A stretch of DNA of 64,000 nt from Solirubrobacteraceae bacterium (GCA_025449845.1 JANWIP010000019.1:1-64000), one strand, 5' to 3'; shown: positions 8,079 through 17,869, counted from the stretch's first letter. Made by a program: numbers and translations. The notes: generated by a model from the letters alone, not told the origin.

Positions 8079-9230
8079 TTAGCGCTCGGCGAGCGCGCGA
8101 CGGTAGCCCGCGAGGGTGGCGGCGCCGGTGCGCTGCCAGGTGAAGCTCGCTGCGCGCTGATGGCCGCGCGTGCGCAAGTCCCGGGCCAAGGCGGAGTCTG
8201 CCAGCAGACGGCGGATCGCCGCGTCGATCTCCTGTTGGTTTGTGGGATCGAAGAGCAGCGCGGCGTCGGCGGCCACCTCGGGTAGGGCGGAGACGTTGGC
8301 GCAGGCCACGGGCAGTCCGCGCTGCATGGCCTCAAGGATGGGCAGGCCGAAGCCCTCGATCAGCGAGGGCAACACGAAGGCCGCGCTCAACGCGTAGAGG
8401 CCCTCAAGGTCGGGCTCAGAGAGCCAGTCAGGGAAGCGCACACGCTCGGTCACTCCCAGCTCTGCGGCCAGCGCGCGCAGCTCGGCCTCATGGGCGGTGG
8501 GGGCGCCAGGCAGCACGAGGGTGACCTCCGAGGGCAGTGCGGGCAGTGCGCGCACGAGCGTGTGCAGGTTCTTGTAGGGGCGTTTCTGGGCGACACAGAG
8601 CACGATGCGGGCGTCGCCGAGGTCCAGTCGCGCGCGCAGCAGCGCCTCTGGTGTCGGCTCTACGCGTGGCGGATCGGTGGCGAGTGGGGTGACGTCGATG
8701 CGCCCCGACGGCACGGCCAGGGTGCGCGTGAGGTCCTCGGCTGAGGCCTGCGAGATGGTGAGGATGCGGTTGGCGTGGCCTACGGCTCGTCCCACGCGGC
8801 GACGCATGGTGCGGTGCACGCGTGGGCTGGCCTCCCATTCCTCAGGTCGGTGCAGCCAGATGAGGTCCATCAGTGACACCACCGTGGCCACCCCTGGGGC
8901 GATCGCCGGTCCTGTGTTAGCGGGACTGTGCAGCACGTCCAGGCGACGAGCGGCGGCGAGGACGGGAAGCGCGCCGTACTCCGCCGGCAGGTGCAGCGGC
9001 GGGCCTTGCAGGCGGATCGGCAGCGTCGTCCAGCGAACCTCGCCGGCCCACGGCTCATGGCGCAGATCCTCGGGGGCGTCGCGGGTGACGAACAGGTGCA
9101 GCTCGGTGGCGGGCTCGGCGGCGAGCAGGGCGCCGGGCAGGCGACGCGCGTAGCGCCCTACGCCTCCGGCGCGCTCGCCGAGGAAGATCAGGTTGAGGCC
9201 GACGCGCAGCGGGCGCTCACGCTCAGGCAC
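8079..9230 (-). CDS. GT4-family glycosyltransferase
   Basis: 383 residues from GTG 9230, chosen because RVGLNLIFLGERAGGVGRYAR is the usual N-terminus and the frame further upstream is antisense-like. The start lies 8 bases inside the flippase gene. GT-B features: GGVGRY near the N-terminus, VCVAQKRPYKNLHTLVRAL, and donor motif EGFGLPILEAMQRGLPVACANVSALPEV. It closely resembles the GT4 encoded at 10785-12014, suggesting duplication within the operon. Confidence 0.87.
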   Translation of the reverse strand: MPERERPLRVGLNLIFLGERAGGVGRYARRLPGALLAAEPATELHLFVTRDAPEDLRHEPWAGEVRWTTLPIRLQGPPLHLPAEYGALPVLAAARRLDVLHSPANTGPAIAPGVATVVSLMDLIWLHRPEEWEASPRVHRTMRRRVGRAVGHANRILTISQASAEDLTRTLAVPSGRIDVTPLATDPPRVEPTPEALLRARLDLGDARIVLCVAQKRPYKNLHTLVRALPALPSEVTLVLPGAPTAHEAELRALAAELGVTERVRFPDWLSEPDLEGLYALSAAFVLPSLIEGFGLPILEAMQRGLPVACANVSALPEVAADAALLFDPTNQQEIDAAIRRLLADSALARDLRTRGHQRAASFTWQRTGAATLAGYRRALAER

Positions 9231-10788
9231 TGGGCGCTCGGCGAGGCAGGCGCGGGTGGGGGACCATCTCGGCAATCTCACTGGGCACCGCGCGGGTGGC
9301 TGCGATGACCAAGCCGAAAACAGCCAGCGAGAGCAGCGCGCGTGCGAGCGAGGAGAGGTCGGTCGCCAGCGCAACTGCAAGTGCGGGAACGGCGGCAAAC
9401 GCCACTTTGGGGATGATCGCAAGGCGGGGCCGGAATGCCGGGTGCCCGCGCACGAGCGCCACGAGCAGGCCGGCGGCAAGCGCGGTCTCGCCGCAGACGG
9501 TGGCGATTGCCGCGCCCTGCGCGCCGTCGGAGGCTGTGAGGGACAGGGTGAGGATGCAGCTGACCGCGAGTGCGCCGGCGTTGGCGGCGAGCAGGCTGCC
9601 GTAGCGCCTGATGGAGATGAGACCAAAGCCCCAGGCGGCGATCAGAAAGGAGGGGATCATGGCGAGACCCTGGATGCGCAGGACCGCCGCGGAGCCCGCG
9701 AAGGGAGGGCCGGCAACGAGGTGGATGATGAACTGCGCCCCTGCCAGCAACCCCAGGGCGGTAGCCACGCCGAGGATCAGCGAGACCTCGAAGATCTTTT
9801 GCAGCGCATAGGCCAGGCGCTCGCGATCGTCGCGCGCCGCGCGCGCCAGCAGGGGCAGGGCGCCGTTGACGAGCAGCCCGGGCACGGTGGCGAGCACCAT
9901 AAAGACCCGGAAGGACGCTGCGAAGAGCCCGCTCTGATGGGTGCTGGCCACGAGGCTCGTGAGAATCTGGGCGGTGTAGACGTAGATAGTCCCAACTGCC
10001 GTGGCGAGCGAAAAAGCAACAGTCACCCGCAGCAGCGACACCCACTGACGCGGGCGCAGCTCCATGCGCATCGAGATCTTCCCGCGCACGAGCAGCGCGG
10101 TGACGGGTATCAGCAGCAGGTAGACGACGAGCGTTACGGCCAGCAGCGGGAAGACACCGGCGCCGAGCGCCACAAGCACGACGATGGCCGCCACGGTGAG
10201 CGCCTGGCGGGCGAGGTCAAGCAGTGAGAGGGTGCCGAGGCGCAGTTCGGCGGAGAGCGGGATGGAAAGGGTGTGGCCCAACACCAGCGCGACGGTGGCC
10301 AGGCCGGCGACGACGGTGCCCGCGAGCAACGCCGGGTCATAGCCGGCGGCGAGCGCGAAGAGGGTGGCCAGCACTACGCCCGCGAGTGTGAGCACCACGC
10401 GCAACCCCAGCAGGTCGCGCATCAGCCGCTCGCGCTGGGCACCGTGGCTCACGGCGTACTCGCGCGTGCCCAGACTGGACATGCCGGCGTCTGTGACCAG
10501 AGCAACGACGCTGACAAGCGAGATGACCGTTGTGTATTCGCCAAAGCGTTCCACGCCAAGATGGCGGGCAAGCAGAATGAAGGAGATGATTGAGAGAGCC
10601 ACCACGCCGGCGTAGCCGGCGATCCGCAGGATGCCCCCGCGGATGATCATGCCGCCGGCTGCGGCGCTGTCGAGGACGTCACTGTCACCGCCCGTCCCTG
10701 CGCCGGTCCCGCCTGTCGGCTTGCCGTCCCCGCTGGTCGGTGTGCCCTCGCCGTCTATTGGCGCGCTGTCAAGCACATCGGGGCTCAT
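9223..10788 (-). CDS. Polysaccharide/oligosaccharide flippase (MOP superfamily, Wzx-like)
   Basis: 521 residues with about 14 hydrophobic segments, starting after a 45-residue Gly/Asp-rich cytosolic tail (MIIRGGILRIAGYAGVVALS onwards). LLARHLGVERFGEYTTV is the typical first-loop pattern of Wzx-like flippases. It would move lipid-linked oligosaccharide across the membrane. Overlaps the upstream GT4 stop by ATGA at 10785-10788. No polymerase or chain-length gene is nearby, so the product may be a short oligosaccharide or the locus may be incomplete. Confidence 0.85.
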   Translation of the reverse strand: MSPDVLDSAPIDGEGTPTSGDGKPTGGTGAGTGGDSDVLDSAAAGGMIIRGGILRIAGYAGVVALSIISFILLARHLGVERFGEYTTVISLVSVVALVTDAGMSSLGTREYAVSHGAQRERLMRDLLGLRVVLTLAGVVLATLFALAAGYDPALLAGTVVAGLATVALVLGHTLSIPLSAELRLGTLSLLDLARQALTVAAIVVLVALGAGVFPLLAVTLVVYLLLIPVTALLVRGKISMRMELRPRQWVSLLRVTVAFSLATAVGTIYVYTAQILTSLVASTHQSGLFAASFRVFMVLATVPGLLVNGALPLLARAARDDRERLAYALQKIFEVSLILGVATALGLLAGAQFIIHLVAGPPFAGSAAVLRIQGLAMIPSFLIAAWGFGLISIRRYGSLLAANAGALAVSCILTLSLTASDGAQGAAIATVCGETALAAGLLVALVRGHPAFRPRLAIIPKVAFAAVPALAVALATDLSSLARALLSLAVFGLVIAATRAVPSEIAEMVPHPRLPRRAPSA

Positions 10789-12014
10789 CGTGTGGTTGCC
10801 CAGGCGCGTGCGTAGCTATCGAGTGTGCCCTGTGCAGTGGCCTCCCAGGTGAAGCTGGCCTCGCGTTTCACGCCCAGCGCGGCAAGTCGCTGAGCCAGCG
10901 AGGGGTCCTCCAGCAACTCGTTGAGCGCGAGGGCGATGTCGGGAACGCTATGGGGATCGAAGTAGCGCGCCGCCTCTCCCGCCACCTCCGGCAGCGCCGA
11001 GGCGTTGGCGCAGGCCACGGGTACGCCGCGGCGCATCGCCTCGAGGATGGGAATGCCAAAGCCCTCGTTGATGGAGGCGAACGCGAAGCACTGCGCCAGC
11101 CCGTACAGACCCTCCAGGTCCTCGGCGTTGACGTAGGCAGGGAAGACCACATTTGCGGCGATCCCCAACCGTTGCGCCAATTCGCGCAACTCGTCCTCGT
11201 GGGTGGTGGGGTTGCCCGGCAGCACGAGCATGGCGTTGGGGTGGCGCTGCACGACTGCCGCCATCGCCTGCACGAGCCGCGAGAGGTTCTTGTGCACCTT
11301 CTTGGCGGACACACTGAGGATCACCGGGCCCTGGCCGAGTGCCAGGCGGGAGCGCAGCTCCTGGGCGGGCGTGGGAATTACCCCATTGTCGCTGTGCGCC
11401 GCGCCAGCACTGTCCATAACGGCCCTGCCTGCCGCGCTGGCACGGACCAACGCGCCGTCGCTGCCCGCCGCGAGGGGCACCACGTCGATGCGCTCGGCAG
11501 GCACTCGTAGGTGCTTCACGATGTGCTCCGCACCTGTCTGTGAGAGCGCGATCAGACGGTCGGCACGGCGTGCCACGGGCGGCACCACCGCGCGCCACAC
11601 GCGCACCGTCCCCATCTCGCCCGGGTCGGGGGCCACGATCCAGGTCACATCGGCCAGTGTGACGACGTTAACGGCGCGCGTGCGCAGCGGCGCTGTCATT
11701 GCCACGCTGTGCAACAGATCCACGCGCCGGCCGGCGATGGCCCCCAGCACCGTAAGCTCGCCGACGGCCTTCAGGCCACGCCGGCCCAGCAGCGGGTGGG
11801 TCACGAGCTCCACCTCCTGGCTCCACGGCTGTCCCCGCAACTGGCCCTCCAGGTACTCGTGACCACCGGGGCTGCAGAACACGCTGAAGCGCACCTGTGG
11901 CGCCAGGTGCACCAGTTCGGGGAGTAACGCCCGCAAGTAGGTATCCAGCCCGCCCATGCGCGGCTCCAGGAACAGTGCGTTGATCCCAATGCGGCCGGGC
12001 AGAATGTTGCTCAT
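10785..12014 (-). CDS. GT4-family glycosyltransferase
   Basis: 409 residues from ATG 12014, which overlaps the stop of the GT2 gene (ATGA). N-terminus RIGINALFLEPRMGGLDTYLRALL; C-terminal domain with VSAKKVHKNLSRLVQAM and donor motif EGFGIPILEAMRRGVPVACANASALPEV. The strong likeness to the GT4 at 8079-9230 (same ASFTW...TL..Y C-terminus) points to an internal duplication followed by acceptor divergence. A 30-residue Ala/Gly/Ser-rich insert lies near residue 215. Confidence 0.87.
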   Translation of the reverse strand: MSNILPGRIGINALFLEPRMGGLDTYLRALLPELVHLAPQVRFSVFCSPGGHEYLEGQLRGQPWSQEVELVTHPLLGRRGLKAVGELTVLGAIAGRRVDLLHSVAMTAPLRTRAVNVVTLADVTWIVAPDPGEMGTVRVWRAVVPPVARRADRLIALSQTGAEHIVKHLRVPAERIDVVPLAAGSDGALVRASAAGRAVMDSAGAAHSDNGVIPTPAQELRSRLALGQGPVILSVSAKKVHKNLSRLVQAMAAVVQRHPNAMLVLPGNPTTHEDELRELAQRLGIAANVVFPAYVNAEDLEGLYGLAQCFAFASINEGFGIPILEAMRRGVPVACANASALPEVAGEAARYFDPHSVPDIALALNELLEDPSLAQRLAALGVKREASFTWEATAQGTLDSYARAWATTR

Positions 12015-13867
12015 CGCAGCGCTTGCCCCAGCAGCGAGCGGTAGGCGCGCGCCTGGCGCGTGGCTGTAGTGCGTTTGCCGGGCAGGCAGGCGATCAGGCA
12101 AAGAGTCGCCCACGAGGCCGCCAGCGCCAGTGCCAGCACGGTGCGGGATGCGACCATCGGGACTCCGCGCAGGCGCAAGTAACGCAGAGCGCCGGCGAGG
12201 AAGTGCGGAGAGGGGGCGAGCGCATCGTCGCCGCCGCCGCGCACCAAATGGCAGACGCGCGCCGCGGGCAGCACCTCGATCCCCCAGCTCTGTTGTGCGA
12301 TGCGCTGTTGCCACTCGGTCTCCTCTAGGTACAGGAAGAAGCCCTCGTCAAGCGGACCGGCCTGGGCGTAGGCGCTGCGCCTGATCGCCATCGCCGCGCC
12401 GCACACATGGGCAGGGCGTGCACCCGCCTGAAGTGCTGCGGGGGAGAGGGCGTAGGGATGCAGGGATGGGGCGTAGCTCAGCGCGTAGCCGAGCGGCAGG
12501 CAGAGGTCCAGCCCGAGCGTGAAGAGGCCCGGGAAGCGCCGGTAGCCGTTGGCCGCCAAGTGCCCCTGGGAATCTTCGAGCAGCGGCGCAACGACGCCCG
12601 TCCGCGGATTTCGGCGCAAATGCTCCAGGAGCGCCTGCAGCGCGCCTGAGCGCACCTCGGTGTCGGGGTTAAGCACCACCACCAGCTCGGCGTGGCTGTG
12701 GCGAAAGCCGGCGTTGACACCCGCCGCGAAGCCACGATTCTCTTCCATCGCCACTACCTTCGCCGAAGGTAAAGCCGCGCGCAGCCGCTCCACGCTGCCG
12801 TCCCGCGAGGCGTTGTCCACGACCACGGCTTCAAGGCTCAGCTCGGCGGCGGTGACGCGCACTGACTCAAGGCAGCGCTCGACCAGTTCGGGGGTGCGGT
12901 AGTTGACGATCACTACGGCAGCGTCGTGGATCGCAGGGTCCTCGCCGGTGCTCGGATGGTCAGCGGGAATCGCCGCGGCCCAGCCGGCTCTCGCTGGGAC
13001 AGCAGGGTTGGGGTCTCCCCAGGCATCGCGCGAGAGCTGCTGGCGCAGACGTGGCGAAGCCCGCTGCCAATCTTCCGTGCGCCTGTCGGCGACAAGCAGG
13101 TTGTGCTGATCCCCAGAGCGGTAGGTGCCACTCTGCGCCCATTCGCCCACCTCATAAGTTTGCCCGTCGCGGCCCACCACGAGGGCTCGCTGCCCTTGCT
13201 CCTTGAGCCTGCGGGTGATGCTGCTCTTGCCACTCTCGAGCAGGTATGCCGCGCGCTTGTCGCCAGCCTCGCTCAGGCCCGCCTCCAGTGCGGCCTGCCG
13301 GCGCAGCATGAAGGCCGTGGTGCGGATGTGAGGGTTGGGGAAGCGCGGATAGTCCCGCCGCGCGGACCGTATCGCCGAGAGCTGACGCAGCCAGGTTCTC
13401 GCCTCGCCTCTTGTCCACTGCGCCTGGCTCTCCCAGCTGCCGCTCGCTCCCGCGATGCCAACCCCAGGCAGCTGGACAGCGTGTGCCAGATGTCTCAACC
13501 AACCGTCGGTGAGGATCATGCTGTAGGAGTTCACGAAGCACAGCCACTCATGCTCCAGCTGCTTTGTGGCCTCGTCATATGCGGCCAGATCGATCAGTGG
13601 TTGCTCGAGCACGATCAGCCGGTGTCTTGTGTGCTCCAGCTCGGCCAGCAACTCCTCGCGCGAGGGTGTCTTGGCGTCGCAGTTCGCCGATGCATCGTGT
13701 GACAGCGCCTTGGTGCTGGCGCCAGTCGAGGTGTCATGTGCGGCGCCATTCAGCACGATTACAAGCTCGTGATCGGCTTGTGCCGGATGTGCGTGGTAGG
13801 AGCGCAGGAATGCTCGCAGCGGCTCGGGCCCCAGGGGCGCCCAGACGAGGTAGACGAGGCCGATCAT
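12011..13867 (-). CDS. Two-domain GT2-family glycosyltransferase (rhamnosyltransferase-like)
   Basis: 618 residues. The C-terminal half (from about residue 330) is a clear GT-A enzyme: VVIVNYRTPELVERCLESV, VVVDNASRDGSVERL, GFAAGVNAGF, the metal site NPDTEV, and FLYLEETEWQQRI, as in rhamnosyl/galactofuranosyltransferases. The N-terminal 300 residues look like a diverged GT-A domain (MIGLVYLVWAPLGPEPLRAFL, ELVIVLNG, LCFVNSYSMILTDGWL) without an obvious DxD. The C-terminus carries a membrane helix. Start ATG 13867 is 27 bases from the divergent methyltransferase start. First gene of the glycan operon. Confidence 0.85.
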   Translation of the reverse strand: MIGLVYLVWAPLGPEPLRAFLRSYHAHPAQADHELVIVLNGAAHDTSTGASTKALSHDASANCDAKTPSREELLAELEHTRHRLIVLEQPLIDLAAYDEATKQLEHEWLCFVNSYSMILTDGWLRHLAHAVQLPGVGIAGASGSWESQAQWTRGEARTWLRQLSAIRSARRDYPRFPNPHIRTTAFMLRRQAALEAGLSEAGDKRAAYLLESGKSSITRRLKEQGQRALVVGRDGQTYEVGEWAQSGTYRSGDQHNLLVADRRTEDWQRASPRLRQQLSRDAWGDPNPAVPARAGWAAAIPADHPSTGEDPAIHDAAVVIVNYRTPELVERCLESVRVTAAELSLEAVVVDNASRDGSVERLRAALPSAKVVAMEENRGFAAGVNAGFRHSHAELVVVLNPDTEVRSGALQALLEHLRRNPRTGVVAPLLEDSQGHLAANGYRRFPGLFTLGLDLCLPLGYALSYAPSLHPYALSPAALQAGARPAHVCGAAMAIRRSAYAQAGPLDEGFFLYLEETEWQQRIAQQSWGIEVLPAARVCHLVRGGGDDALAPSPHFLAGALRYLRLRGVPMVASRTVLALALAASWATLCLIACLPGKRTTATRQARAYRSLLGQALR

Positions 13868-13893
13868 CAAGGGAATGCTATGAACAGGACCAC

Positions 13894-14691
13894 ATGGCAG
13901 TCGCCATCCGCCGAATCGTGCCCGCCGCGAAAGAACGCCTGCGCCTCGCATCCGCTCGCCGGGACCCCGCTCTGCGGGCGGTCGCAGCGAAGCTGCAAGG
14001 TGCCGTGGCGCTTGAGCCAGGAGGCCCGAGTAGCCTGTTCGGTGCCCGCGGCCTAATACCCATCTACCCGCGACTAGCGGCGCTGGATACCCTTGATTAC
14101 GCCGAGCGTACGCTCTGGTCACATGCTGCGAACCGGGAGATCGAGCCTCGCCGGCAGCTGATCGCGGAGGCGGGGAAGTTGGGAGAGGTTCCCGACGGTG
14201 CCTACGATGCGGTGCTGGCCTCGCACGTGCTGGAGCACCTCGCCAACCCGCTCGGGGCGCTTGCTGAGTGGCGGCGGGTAGTTGGCCAGGACGGTCACAT
14301 CTTGCTGATCGTGCCCGAGCGCGAGGGGACGTTTGACCACCGGCGCCCCGTGACGACGCTGGAGCACGTGCGCGAGGACGCAGAGCGCGATACTGGCGAG
14401 GACGACCTCACCCATCTGCCGGAGATCCTGCGACTCCATGACCTTGCACGCGACCCCGGGGCCGGCAGCCGTGAGTCCTTCGAGCGGCGCTGCCATGAGA
14501 ACCTCGAGCATCGCGCCATGCACCACCACGTGTTCGACGCCCGCTCGATCGTTGAGGTCTGCCATGCTGCCGCTCTGGATGTGCAGACGCTCTCAGTCAA
14601 ACCTCCCTTCCATATCGTCTGCTTGTGCCGCGTGGCCGCTCACCGCTCCAGCACTCCCACGACGTTTGAGGAGCCCGCCAAGAAGGGATAG
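13894..14691 (+). CDS. SAM-dependent methyltransferase (class I)
   Basis: 265 residues from ATG 13894, six bases after CAGGA. Has DAVLASHVLEHLANPLGALAEWRRVV followed by GHILLIVPEREGTFD, the motif IV to VI region of Methyltransf_11 proteins, but the usual glycine-rich motif I is replaced by a DTLDYAERTLW segment, as in some sugar or lipid methyltransferases. Divergent from the glycan operon, so it may methylate the sugar product. Its last 52 bases overlap the convergent secreted-protein gene. Confidence 0.75.
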   Translation: MAVAIRRIVPAAKERLRLASARRDPALRAVAAKLQGAVALEPGGPSSLFGARGLIPIYPRLAALDTLDYAERTLWSHAANREIEPRRQLIAEAGKLGEVPDGAYDAVLASHVLEHLANPLGALAEWRRVVGQDGHILLIVPEREGTFDHRRPVTTLEHVREDAERDTGEDDLTHLPEILRLHDLARDPGAGSRESFERRCHENLEHRAMHHHVFDARSIVEVCHAAALDVQTLSVKPPFHIVCLCRVAAHRSSTPTTFEEPAKKG

Positions 14692-16412
14692 TCCGCCTCG
14701 AATCTGCTCACCACGCGGAAGCTGTAGGGGACGGGGCCGGGGAGGCGGAAGCGGTAGGAGGCCTTGAAGGCGCCCTGTGCATTGGTGCGGATCACGTTGA
14801 ACTGGATCCAGTTGTTGCCGGGTGAGCGTGCCTCCAGCACGAGCTGCTTACCGCCGCGCGGGATTGCTCCGCCCAGCAGGCGGCCTTTGAAGCGGATCGT
14901 GTGGCCTGGTGCGCTCACCTTGGGGGTCACGTGCAACTGTGCGGCCACCTGCACAGCCAGCGTCAATGTTCTGGTTGCTACTGGGGTGGTGTCGGCCAGG
15001 TGACTGCGGTAGCCCAGGCGCAGCGTTGCCGAGGTCAGGCCGCGGGGGACGCTTAGGGTGAAGTGGCCTGTGGTGTTGGTGTGTGCTGCGGACAGTCCCG
15101 CGGCGCGCGCCCCCACGGATGCGGGCATGTCGCTCACGTCGATGCTCGCGCCGGCGATCGCTGCACCGCCGGGGGCCGTCAGGCGGCCTTCCAGGGTGTG
15201 GGCTTTGCCGTAGGCGCTCGTCAGGCGCACGCCGGCGCCTTTCCAGCGTGCGCTCAGCGTTGCCTGATCTGAGGCGCCGCTGCCGTTGGCTGCGCCTCGG
15301 TCCTGGGGCTGGGCTTGTGCGGTCGCGGGATTGGTCGTTCCGAGTGTGGAGCTCGTGGGGTTCTGGGTGCTTGGTGGCGTTGCCCGGTTGGCCACCGTGA
15401 CCTGCTTGTCCATTACGGGCGTCGTATTGCCTGCCGCGTCCGTCACGCTCACCAGCAGGTGATGGGTGCCGTCGGGTATGGCCGTTGTGTCGAAGGGGAC
15501 GTCAACGCTCGCCGAGGGTGGGCAGGGGCGGGTGTAGAGGAAGGCGGGCAGGCCGTCGGTCGTCTCGCCTACGTCGTGGCACTTGCCGCCGTTCGTATCG
15601 AGCACTGACCGCTGGACCGTTTCGCCGTCTACTTGGAACATGGCCTCGTATACGCCGGAGCCGCTGTCGCTGGCTGTGAAGGACACGTCGGTTGTGCCGC
15701 CTACCGTGGGTGCTTCGGCCAGTCGGCCTGCCACTTCTTGGACCGTCGGGGGGCTTTCGTCGTTGAGGACCAGGTCGGCGGCGAAGAGCTCCACGGCCGC
15801 GGCATATCCGTGTTCGTCGCCAGGACTGGCTGAGCATTCCGACCCAGAGATCAGTGATCCGCAAGATGCATTCAACGAGAGATATGGACTATGTAGTGCC
15901 TTGTCTGGTACTTCAACGCGATTATTTGCTGCGAGGGGGTTCTGGCTACTGCCCTCGCTAGAGCACCCCTTGAAGGCGTTGCATTTGTCGAAGAGGACTG
16001 TGCTTTCGCCACTGTTGGCGACGCCCGCCAGCCAGAAAAAGTAGGAGTCGTTTGCATCTCCGCCACCGGCGGTGTCCCCAGCACGCCAAACCGTTGCCGC
16101 CCCCAATGTCTCCCCCGCCGGCGCGTTGAAAGCCCAAGTCGCCAAATCCGTGTCTGCTGCATGACTGTGCCCGGCATTCAGCGCTGCCACGAGGCCGCCT
16201 TCGCTGGAGCAGCTATTTGCCGTGTGGTCATTGGCCTGCGACACCGATTCGCTCCACCCATCCACTGGAGCCACCTGCCCATCCGGAGTACGGCACGAGT
16301 AGACGTGATACTGCCCCGCCTGCGCGCCCGTGCAGATGACGCCGCCTAGCAGCGCGCCCCCCACAAAGACCCAAACCACCAATGTGATCCCCCAGCTCCG
16401 GCTCAGTTTCAT
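14640..16412 (-). CDS. Secreted Ig-like/Big-domain protein of a Solirubrobacterales type
   Basis: 590 residues from ATG 16412 (AAAGGA six bases upstream) with signal peptide ITLVVWVFVGGALLGGVICTGAQA. The mature start GQYHVYSCRTPDGQVAP, paired cysteines, a lectin-like first region, then a segment resembling a bacterial Ig-like domain (SGVYEAMFQVDGE, HHLLVSVTDAAGNTTPV), a Thr/Gly/Ala linker, and two C-terminal beta-sandwich-like modules (LEGRLTAPGGAAIAGASIDV, IRFKGRLLGGAIPRGGKQLVL). Extracellular role unknown. The 3' end overlaps the convergent methyltransferase. Confidence 0.75.
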   Translation of the reverse strand: MKLSRSWGITLVVWVFVGGALLGGVICTGAQAGQYHVYSCRTPDGQVAPVDGWSESVSQANDHTANSCSSEGGLVAALNAGHSHAADTDLATWAFNAPAGETLGAATVWRAGDTAGGGDANDSYFFWLAGVANSGESTVLFDKCNAFKGCSSEGSSQNPLAANNRVEVPDKALHSPYLSLNASCGSLISGSECSASPGDEHGYAAAVELFAADLVLNDESPPTVQEVAGRLAEAPTVGGTTDVSFTASDSGSGVYEAMFQVDGETVQRSVLDTNGGKCHDVGETTDGLPAFLYTRPCPPSASVDVPFDTTAIPDGTHHLLVSVTDAAGNTTPVMDKQVTVANRATPPSTQNPTSSTLGTTNPATAQAQPQDRGAANGSGASDQATLSARWKGAGVRLTSAYGKAHTLEGRLTAPGGAAIAGASIDVSDMPASVGARAAGLSAAHTNTTGHFTLSVPRGLTSATLRLGYRSHLADTTPVATRTLTLAVQVAAQLHVTPKVSAPGHTIRFKGRLLGGAIPRGGKQLVLEARSPGNNWIQFNVIRTNAQGAFKASYRFRLPGPVPYSFRVVSRFEADYPFLAGSSNVVGVLER

Positions 16413-16497
16413 GAGAGGTCCTTTCGTCGTACGTGACATTGCTTCCTCATGTCGGTACACGGCGTCCCTCGACCCCCCTCCCAATTTTGTGGCCTTC

Positions 16498-17742
16498 CTA
16501 CTGAGCGGTGAAGCGCACGGGCAGCGCAGATAAACCGTAGATGCCCATGATGCTCTCGTAAACAGGCTCTCCGTCCAATGTCAATTCCGGCATCCGGGAC
16601 GGTAGGTAGGCCAGGGCCTCCTGCAGCTCTACGCGCGCGAGGTTGGCGCCGAGGCAGTAGTGCACGCCTGCGCCGAACGTCAAAGCCCGCGCCTTGCCGC
16701 GCTCGGCGGTGATGTCGAAGTCATCCCATCCGCTCGTGCCTGCGCCATCGCCGAGGTCGCGATTGCCCGTGAAGGCGCAGACCATCACCACGGTGTCAGC
16801 CGGGAAGGTCACATCGCGGAAGGTCAGCTCCTCCGTGGTGATGCGCGCTGTGAAGGGCGTTATCGGCTCCACCCGCAGCACCTCCTCGACCGCCGCTGCC
16901 GCCAGCTCTGGGCGTTCCGCCAGCAGCTGCCACTGCTCGGGATGCTCGGCGAACAGCCGCACCGCGTGCGCCAGCTGGCTCTGCGTCGTGTCCACGCCGC
17001 CGATCAGCACATTGAGAATCAGATTCACGCACTCCACGTCTGAGAGCTTTCCGTTCTCGCCGTTCTCGCCCTCCTCTTCGGCGGCTATCAGCTTCGAGAT
17101 CAGGTCATCGCCCGGGTCCTCGCGGCGCGTGCGCACCAGCTCGCCTGCGTACTCATAGAACTCCACCACCGCCAGCTCGATCCCCTCGCGCTCTTCCATC
17201 ATCGAAGCCGCATCGAACTGGCGCTGGATCCAGTTCGACCAATGGTGCAAGCGAGGGGCGTCTGTCAGCGGTGCGCCCATCACCGCCGCGATCATCTGTG
17301 AGGGATAGGGCTTGGCGAAGTCATCCACGAACTCGCATTTGCCCGCGCGCGAGGCGCTGGCCGCGAACAGCTCTTCCAGCAGTCCTCGCGCCAGCGGCCG
17401 ATAGCGCTCTACGGCGCGTGGCGCCAGCGCTGGGTTCACCAGCGAGCGCAGGCGCGTGTGGTCGGCGCCATTGATGTGCAGGATGTTGCGCCGCATCTCC
17501 TCATACAGCGGTCCTTCCGTGACGCCGAAGATCTCCGCGATCTTCATGCCGGGGAAGATCGCCGAGCGCGTGCGCAGGAACATCTCGCTGGCCTCGCGGT
17601 CCAGCACCACGTAGCCAAAGGGACCTGTGGCCAGCCAGCTCTGCTCGCGCAGCTCGCGCATGGCCGCGTGAAAACGCGGCCCGCGCAGCTGCGGATCGTT
17701 GTAATCGAGGTTCGGCAGCTCCAGTTCGCTGACCAGCGTCAT
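16498..17742 (-). CDS. Cytochrome P450
   Basis: 414-residue soluble P450 monooxygenase. Heme loop FGAGVHYCLGANLAR with the cysteine ligand near residue 360, EVLR of the ExxR motif near 295, and I-helix GGVDTT near 245 (more often AGxDTT). A GEEEGENGENG linker lies before the I-helix. No ferredoxin or reductase is adjacent. The start ATG overlaps the stop of an Ala/Glu-rich frame (ATGA at 17739), and no clear ribosome binding site is seen. Substrate unknown. Confidence 0.92.
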   Translation of the reverse strand: MTLVSELELPNLDYNDPQLRGPRFHAAMRELREQSWLATGPFGYVVLDREASEMFLRTRSAIFPGMKIAEIFGVTEGPLYEEMRRNILHINGADHTRLRSLVNPALAPRAVERYRPLARGLLEELFAASASRAGKCEFVDDFAKPYPSQMIAAVMGAPLTDAPRLHHWSNWIQRQFDAASMMEEREGIELAVVEFYEYAGELVRTRREDPGDDLISKLIAAEEEGENGENGKLSDVECVNLILNVLIGGVDTTQSQLAHAVRLFAEHPEQWQLLAERPELAAAAVEEVLRVEPITPFTARITTEELTFRDVTFPADTVVMVCAFTGNRDLGDGAGTSGWDDFDITAERGKARALTFGAGVHYCLGANLARVELQEALAYLPSRMPELTLDGEPVYESIMGIYGLSALPVRFTAQ

Positions 17743-17798
17743 CCCGTGGGCGACGCTATCAGTGCGCCAGTGGCCTTACCAGCCTCGTGGGAGTGCGC

Positions 17799-17860
17799 CA
17801 GCGGCTTGCCGACCTCCTCAGCGGCCTTGCCAGCCTCCTCAGCGGCCTTGCCGGCCTCGT
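17799..17860. repeat. Three direct repeats of 20-21 bp
   Basis: Units starting CAGCGGCTTGCC / CAGCGGCCTTGCC at 17799, 17819 and 17840, with further partial copies either side. Read on the minus strand in the frame that ends at 17739 they encode EAGKAAE-type heptads. They sit between the small hydrophobic gene and the P450 start. Confidence 0.6.
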
Positions 17861-17869
17861 CAGTGTGCC

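Noticed and set aside
13564-13893. N-terminal 110 codons upstream of the methyltransferase
   Set aside because: Antisense to the GT2 gene with no ribosome site; ATG 13894 with CAGGA is the better start.
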